DNA of 8,568 nucleotides. It comes from Firmicutes bacterium UBA5774. GTDB lineage: Bacteria; Bacillota; Clostridia; Peptostreptococcales; Anaerovoracaceae. Shown piece after piece: positions 7,623 through 8,568 of this stretch; positions within the stretch are counted from its first letter, which is position 1; every line of letters begins with the position of its first letter. The position numbers and the translations under genes were made by a program. The notes under the pieces were generated by a model, which saw nothing but the letters and a program-made list of their open reading frames with translations, did no database searches and was not told where the DNA came from. The stretch is taken from contig DIEM01000045.1 in assembly GCA_002418625.1 (NCBI GenBank), forward strand, positions 1-8,568, given 5' to 3'.

Positions 7623-7748
7623 GATGTAGGGAGCCGCGAATTCTAGCGACTGCTAACACTAATAGATGTGGGGAGCCGCGAATACTAGCGACCGCTAACA
7701 CTAATAGATGTGGGGAGCCGCGAATACTAGCGACCGCTAACATTAATA
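7623..7748. repeat. Three tandem 42-bp repeats
   Basis: Three head-to-tail units start at 7623, 7665 and 7707 with exact 42-bp spacing and no spacers. Each contains GGGAGCCGCGAAT, then CTAGCGAC and GCTAACA, ending in TAATA. Unit 2 differs from unit 1 at three bases and from unit 3 at one, so units 2 and 3 probably arose most recently. Each unit has a small inverted repeat (TAGC/GCTA; TAGCG/CGCTA in units 2 and 3). The length equals four DNA turns, so any bound protein would sit on one face. The minus strand is open across the array only because 42 is divisible by three. With its flanks it fills most of the gap after the transporter gene, and no T-tailed terminator is seen there. Confidence 0.95.
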
Positions 7749-7795
7749 ACCGAAAATATTCAGAACCAGCCGTACGAGAAGTTTAAATGAATAAA

Positions 7796-7826
7796 CGGCG
7801 GGGCGTGCCGCAGGCACGTCCTGCCG
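7796..7826 (+). promoter_or_regulatory. Long GC-rich hairpin just upstream of the small Cys-rich gene
   Basis: Arms 7796-7809 and 7813-7826 form 14 consecutive pairs (12 Watson-Crick, G-U at 7800/7822 and 7803/7819) around the loop GCA. No T-run follows, so it is not a standard intrinsic terminator. It ends nine bases before the AAGGAGG (7836-7842) of the next gene, in its probable leader. It could be a barrier or processing site for transcripts arriving from the upstream operon, a translation control element or a dispersed REP-like repeat. The structure is certain on paper; the role is inference. Confidence 0.65.
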
Positions 7827-7852
7827 GAATAACTGAAGGAGGTATGACAATA

Positions 7853-8077
7853 ATGACAGGATCACGTTTTTGCCCATGTACCGATTATACCTGCAAATTC
7901 AATCCCCAGAACCACGATCAAGGCTGCGACCTCTGCGTTGAGGACAGTGTCAACTGCAGGGAAATCCCGAAATGCTTCTTTTTAAAAGTCAACGAAGATA
8001 TCAGCGGAATCACCGACTGGTCCTTTGAAGCCTTTGCGGATTTTGTCATCAAGAATGGAAAAGAAGACAAAGGCTGA
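7853..8077 (+). CDS. Small Cys-rich protein, DUF6485-like
   Basis: The 74-residue product has seven cysteines: C7, C9 and C14 in FCPCTDYTC, C25 and C28 in CDLC, C35, and C41 in EIPKCFF. An acidic, aromatic tail follows (ITDWSFEAFADFVIKNG). The pattern CxC...C...CxxC...C...EIPxCFF followed by a WSFEAFADFV-like end resembles the DUF6485 family of small clostridial proteins as I remember it. The cysteines suggest zinc or iron-sulfur binding, but no function is known to me. I chose the ATG at 7853, ten bases after AAGGAGG (7836-7842). The ATG at 7844 is only one base from that site, and the ATG at 7787 has no site and would translate through the 14-bp hairpin. It lies 251 bases after the transporter gene, so it may be a separate unit. 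Confidence 0.75.
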   Translation: MTGSRFCPCTDYTCKFNPQNHDQGCDLCVEDSVNCREIPKCFFLKVNEDISGITDWSFEAFADFVIKNGKEDKG

Positions 8078-8083
8078 AGCCGA

Positions 8084-8227
8084 GAATGATCATGAAATCA
8101 TGAGATCATGAAATCATGGAATTGTAAAATAATGAAATTATAAGATTATGAAATCATAAAATTGTAAAATCATGAATTTGTGAAGTTGTGAGAATGTGGG
8201 AATATGAGAATTTGAGAATGTGAGACC
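8084..8227. repeat. Eighteen-unit array of degenerate 8-bp repeats
   Basis: The 144 bases divide into exactly 18 octamers with no insertion or deletion. Typical units are ATGAAATC (exact at 8092, 8108 and 8148), ATAAAATT, GTAAAATC and, toward the right, GTGAGAAT. The second base is T in all but the first unit. All eight C residues of the plus strand lie at unit position 8, apart from one at position 7 in the last unit, against 31 G residues. A second-order 40-bp period is visible: 8108-8147 and 8148-8187 agree at 32 of 40 bases. Both strands contain stops in the repeat, so it is not coding. It begins six bases after the stop of the small Cys-rich gene. Confidence 0.95.
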
Positions 8228-8459
8228 GATGTGCATTACAGAACCCATGTAAAGACTACGAGTTTCAACTAAACAAACAGCGATAAAATTTACTATATGC
8301 TAAACAAATGCGAATTTTGTTTAGCATTATTTTGTACATCTTATACGAGCACGGCCAATAATCTCAACACTTCGATTCTATAAAATTTATGACAATCAGA
8401 GCATATCATTCTGCCAATTCCCAGCTGATTCATTGTCCGATCGCTGGCCGGCCACTCTC
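8228..8459. other. Intergenic stretch after the octamer array
   Basis: No complete gene is recognised here. It holds a motif CTAAACAAA in two direct copies (8269-8277 and 8300-8308, 31 bases apart) and one inverted copy (8316-8324), the hairpin described separately, and toward the right end a degenerate partial copy of the 55-bp repeat (about 8436-8459, with TCCGATCGCTGGCC). No convincing paired -35/-10 promoter was found. Confidence 0.5.
8297..8335 (+). terminator. 12-bp hairpin followed by T-rich tract, possible terminator
   Basis: ATGCTAAACAAA (8297-8308) pairs perfectly with TTTGTTTAGCAT (8316-8327) around the seven-base loop TGCGAAT, or a GCGA tetraloop if one T is bulged. ATTATTTTGT follows on the plus strand. 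This fits a rho-independent terminator for the small Cys-rich gene, although the stem is AT-rich and the T-run is interrupted. The stem arms carry the CTAAACAAA motif also found at 8269, so an operator or an end of a small mobile repeat is an alternative. Confidence 0.5.
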
Positions 8460-8568
8460 CAACGCCCAGCAGGTCCGCTGGCCCTTGCCGATCCGTTGGC
8501 CCCAGGAAGGCCGTCAACGCCCAGCAGGTCCGCTGGCCCTTGCCGATCCGTTGGCCCCAGGAAGGCCG
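8341..8568 (-). other. Open frame running in from the right edge, coding status uncertain
   Basis: On the minus strand one frame is open from the window edge to a TAA at 8341-8343, 75 codons. Its end reads MNQLGIGRMICSDCHKFYRI followed by EVLRLLAVLV. I recognise no family, though the CSDCH motif is noticeable. The frame passes through the 55-bp repeat in two different phases because 55 is not divisible by three, which is odd for a real protein. It could be the tail of a gene or pseudogene outside the window, or simply a GC-rich stretch lacking stops. Confidence 0.25.
8460..8568. repeat. 55-bp direct tandem repeat, runs off the right edge
   Basis: Unit 1 is 8460-8514 and unit 2 begins at 8515. 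They are identical over the 54 bases available before the window ends. Each unit contains two near-copies of an 11-base motif, TCCGCTGGCCC and TCCGTTGGCCC, 18 bases apart. A degenerate partial unit precedes them from about 8436. The block is GC-rich and sharply different from the AT-rich DNA just to its left. More units probably follow outside the window. Confidence 0.93.

Noticed and set aside
7483..7743. Minus-strand frame encoding a 14-residue repeated peptide
   Set aside because: The repetition comes from the 42-bp DNA repeats. There is no ribosome site before the ATG at 7743, and the rest overlaps the transporter gene in antisense.
7623..7748. CRISPR array
   Set aside because: The units are directly adjacent with no unique spacers, and no cas genes are visible.
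7787..7852. Upstream start of the Cys-rich protein at 7787
   Set aside because: It has no ribosome site and would put the 14-bp hairpin in the coding region, while a strong AAGGAGG lies just before 7853.

Overview
The window looks like chromosome of an anaerobic, Gram-positive-type bacterium, most likely in Clostridia (Bacillota). The evidence is strong AGGAGG-type ribosome binding sites before nearly every gene, extended -10 promoters (TGnTATAAT), near-even base composition in genes with AT-rich intergenic DNA, a TTG start, and a small Cys-rich protein resembling the DUF6485 family. The genus cannot be named from this sequence.

Layout. (1) Positions 1-1938, minus strand: a two-component operon with a histidine kinase (about 7 membrane segments, PAS, HisKA, HATPase) followed by a response regulator cut by the left edge. 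(2) Positions 1939-2136: a divergent control region with two extended -10 promoters facing opposite ways and a 13-bp palindrome between them. It moves both flanking starts inward from the longest open frames. (3) Positions 2137-3600, plus strand: a membrane-anchored double-Cache sensor with a coiled-coil tail but no recognisable output domain. (4) Positions 3672-7601, plus strand: a tight catabolic operon of a nitrilase-family C-N hydrolase (closest in look to N-carbamoylputrescine amidase), a YtcJ-type amidohydrolase and an NhaC-family antiporter. (5) Positions 7602-8568: repeat-rich DNA with one small Cys-rich gene (7853-8077). It holds three 42-bp tandem repeats, a 14-bp-stem hairpin just before the small gene, an 18-unit array of 8-bp repeats with no indel, a 12-bp-stem hairpin built on a motif present three times, and a 55-bp direct repeat running off the right edge.

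How the parts may work together (inference): the Cache protein senses an external small molecule, possibly an amine or amide. The divergently encoded kinase and regulator may control the region. The antiporter-type protein moves the substrate or product, and the two hydrolases cleave amide, carbamoyl or related C-N bonds. No substrate can be proved from sequence. The least explained parts are the output-less Cache sensor and the several unrelated repeat structures packed into the last kilobase.
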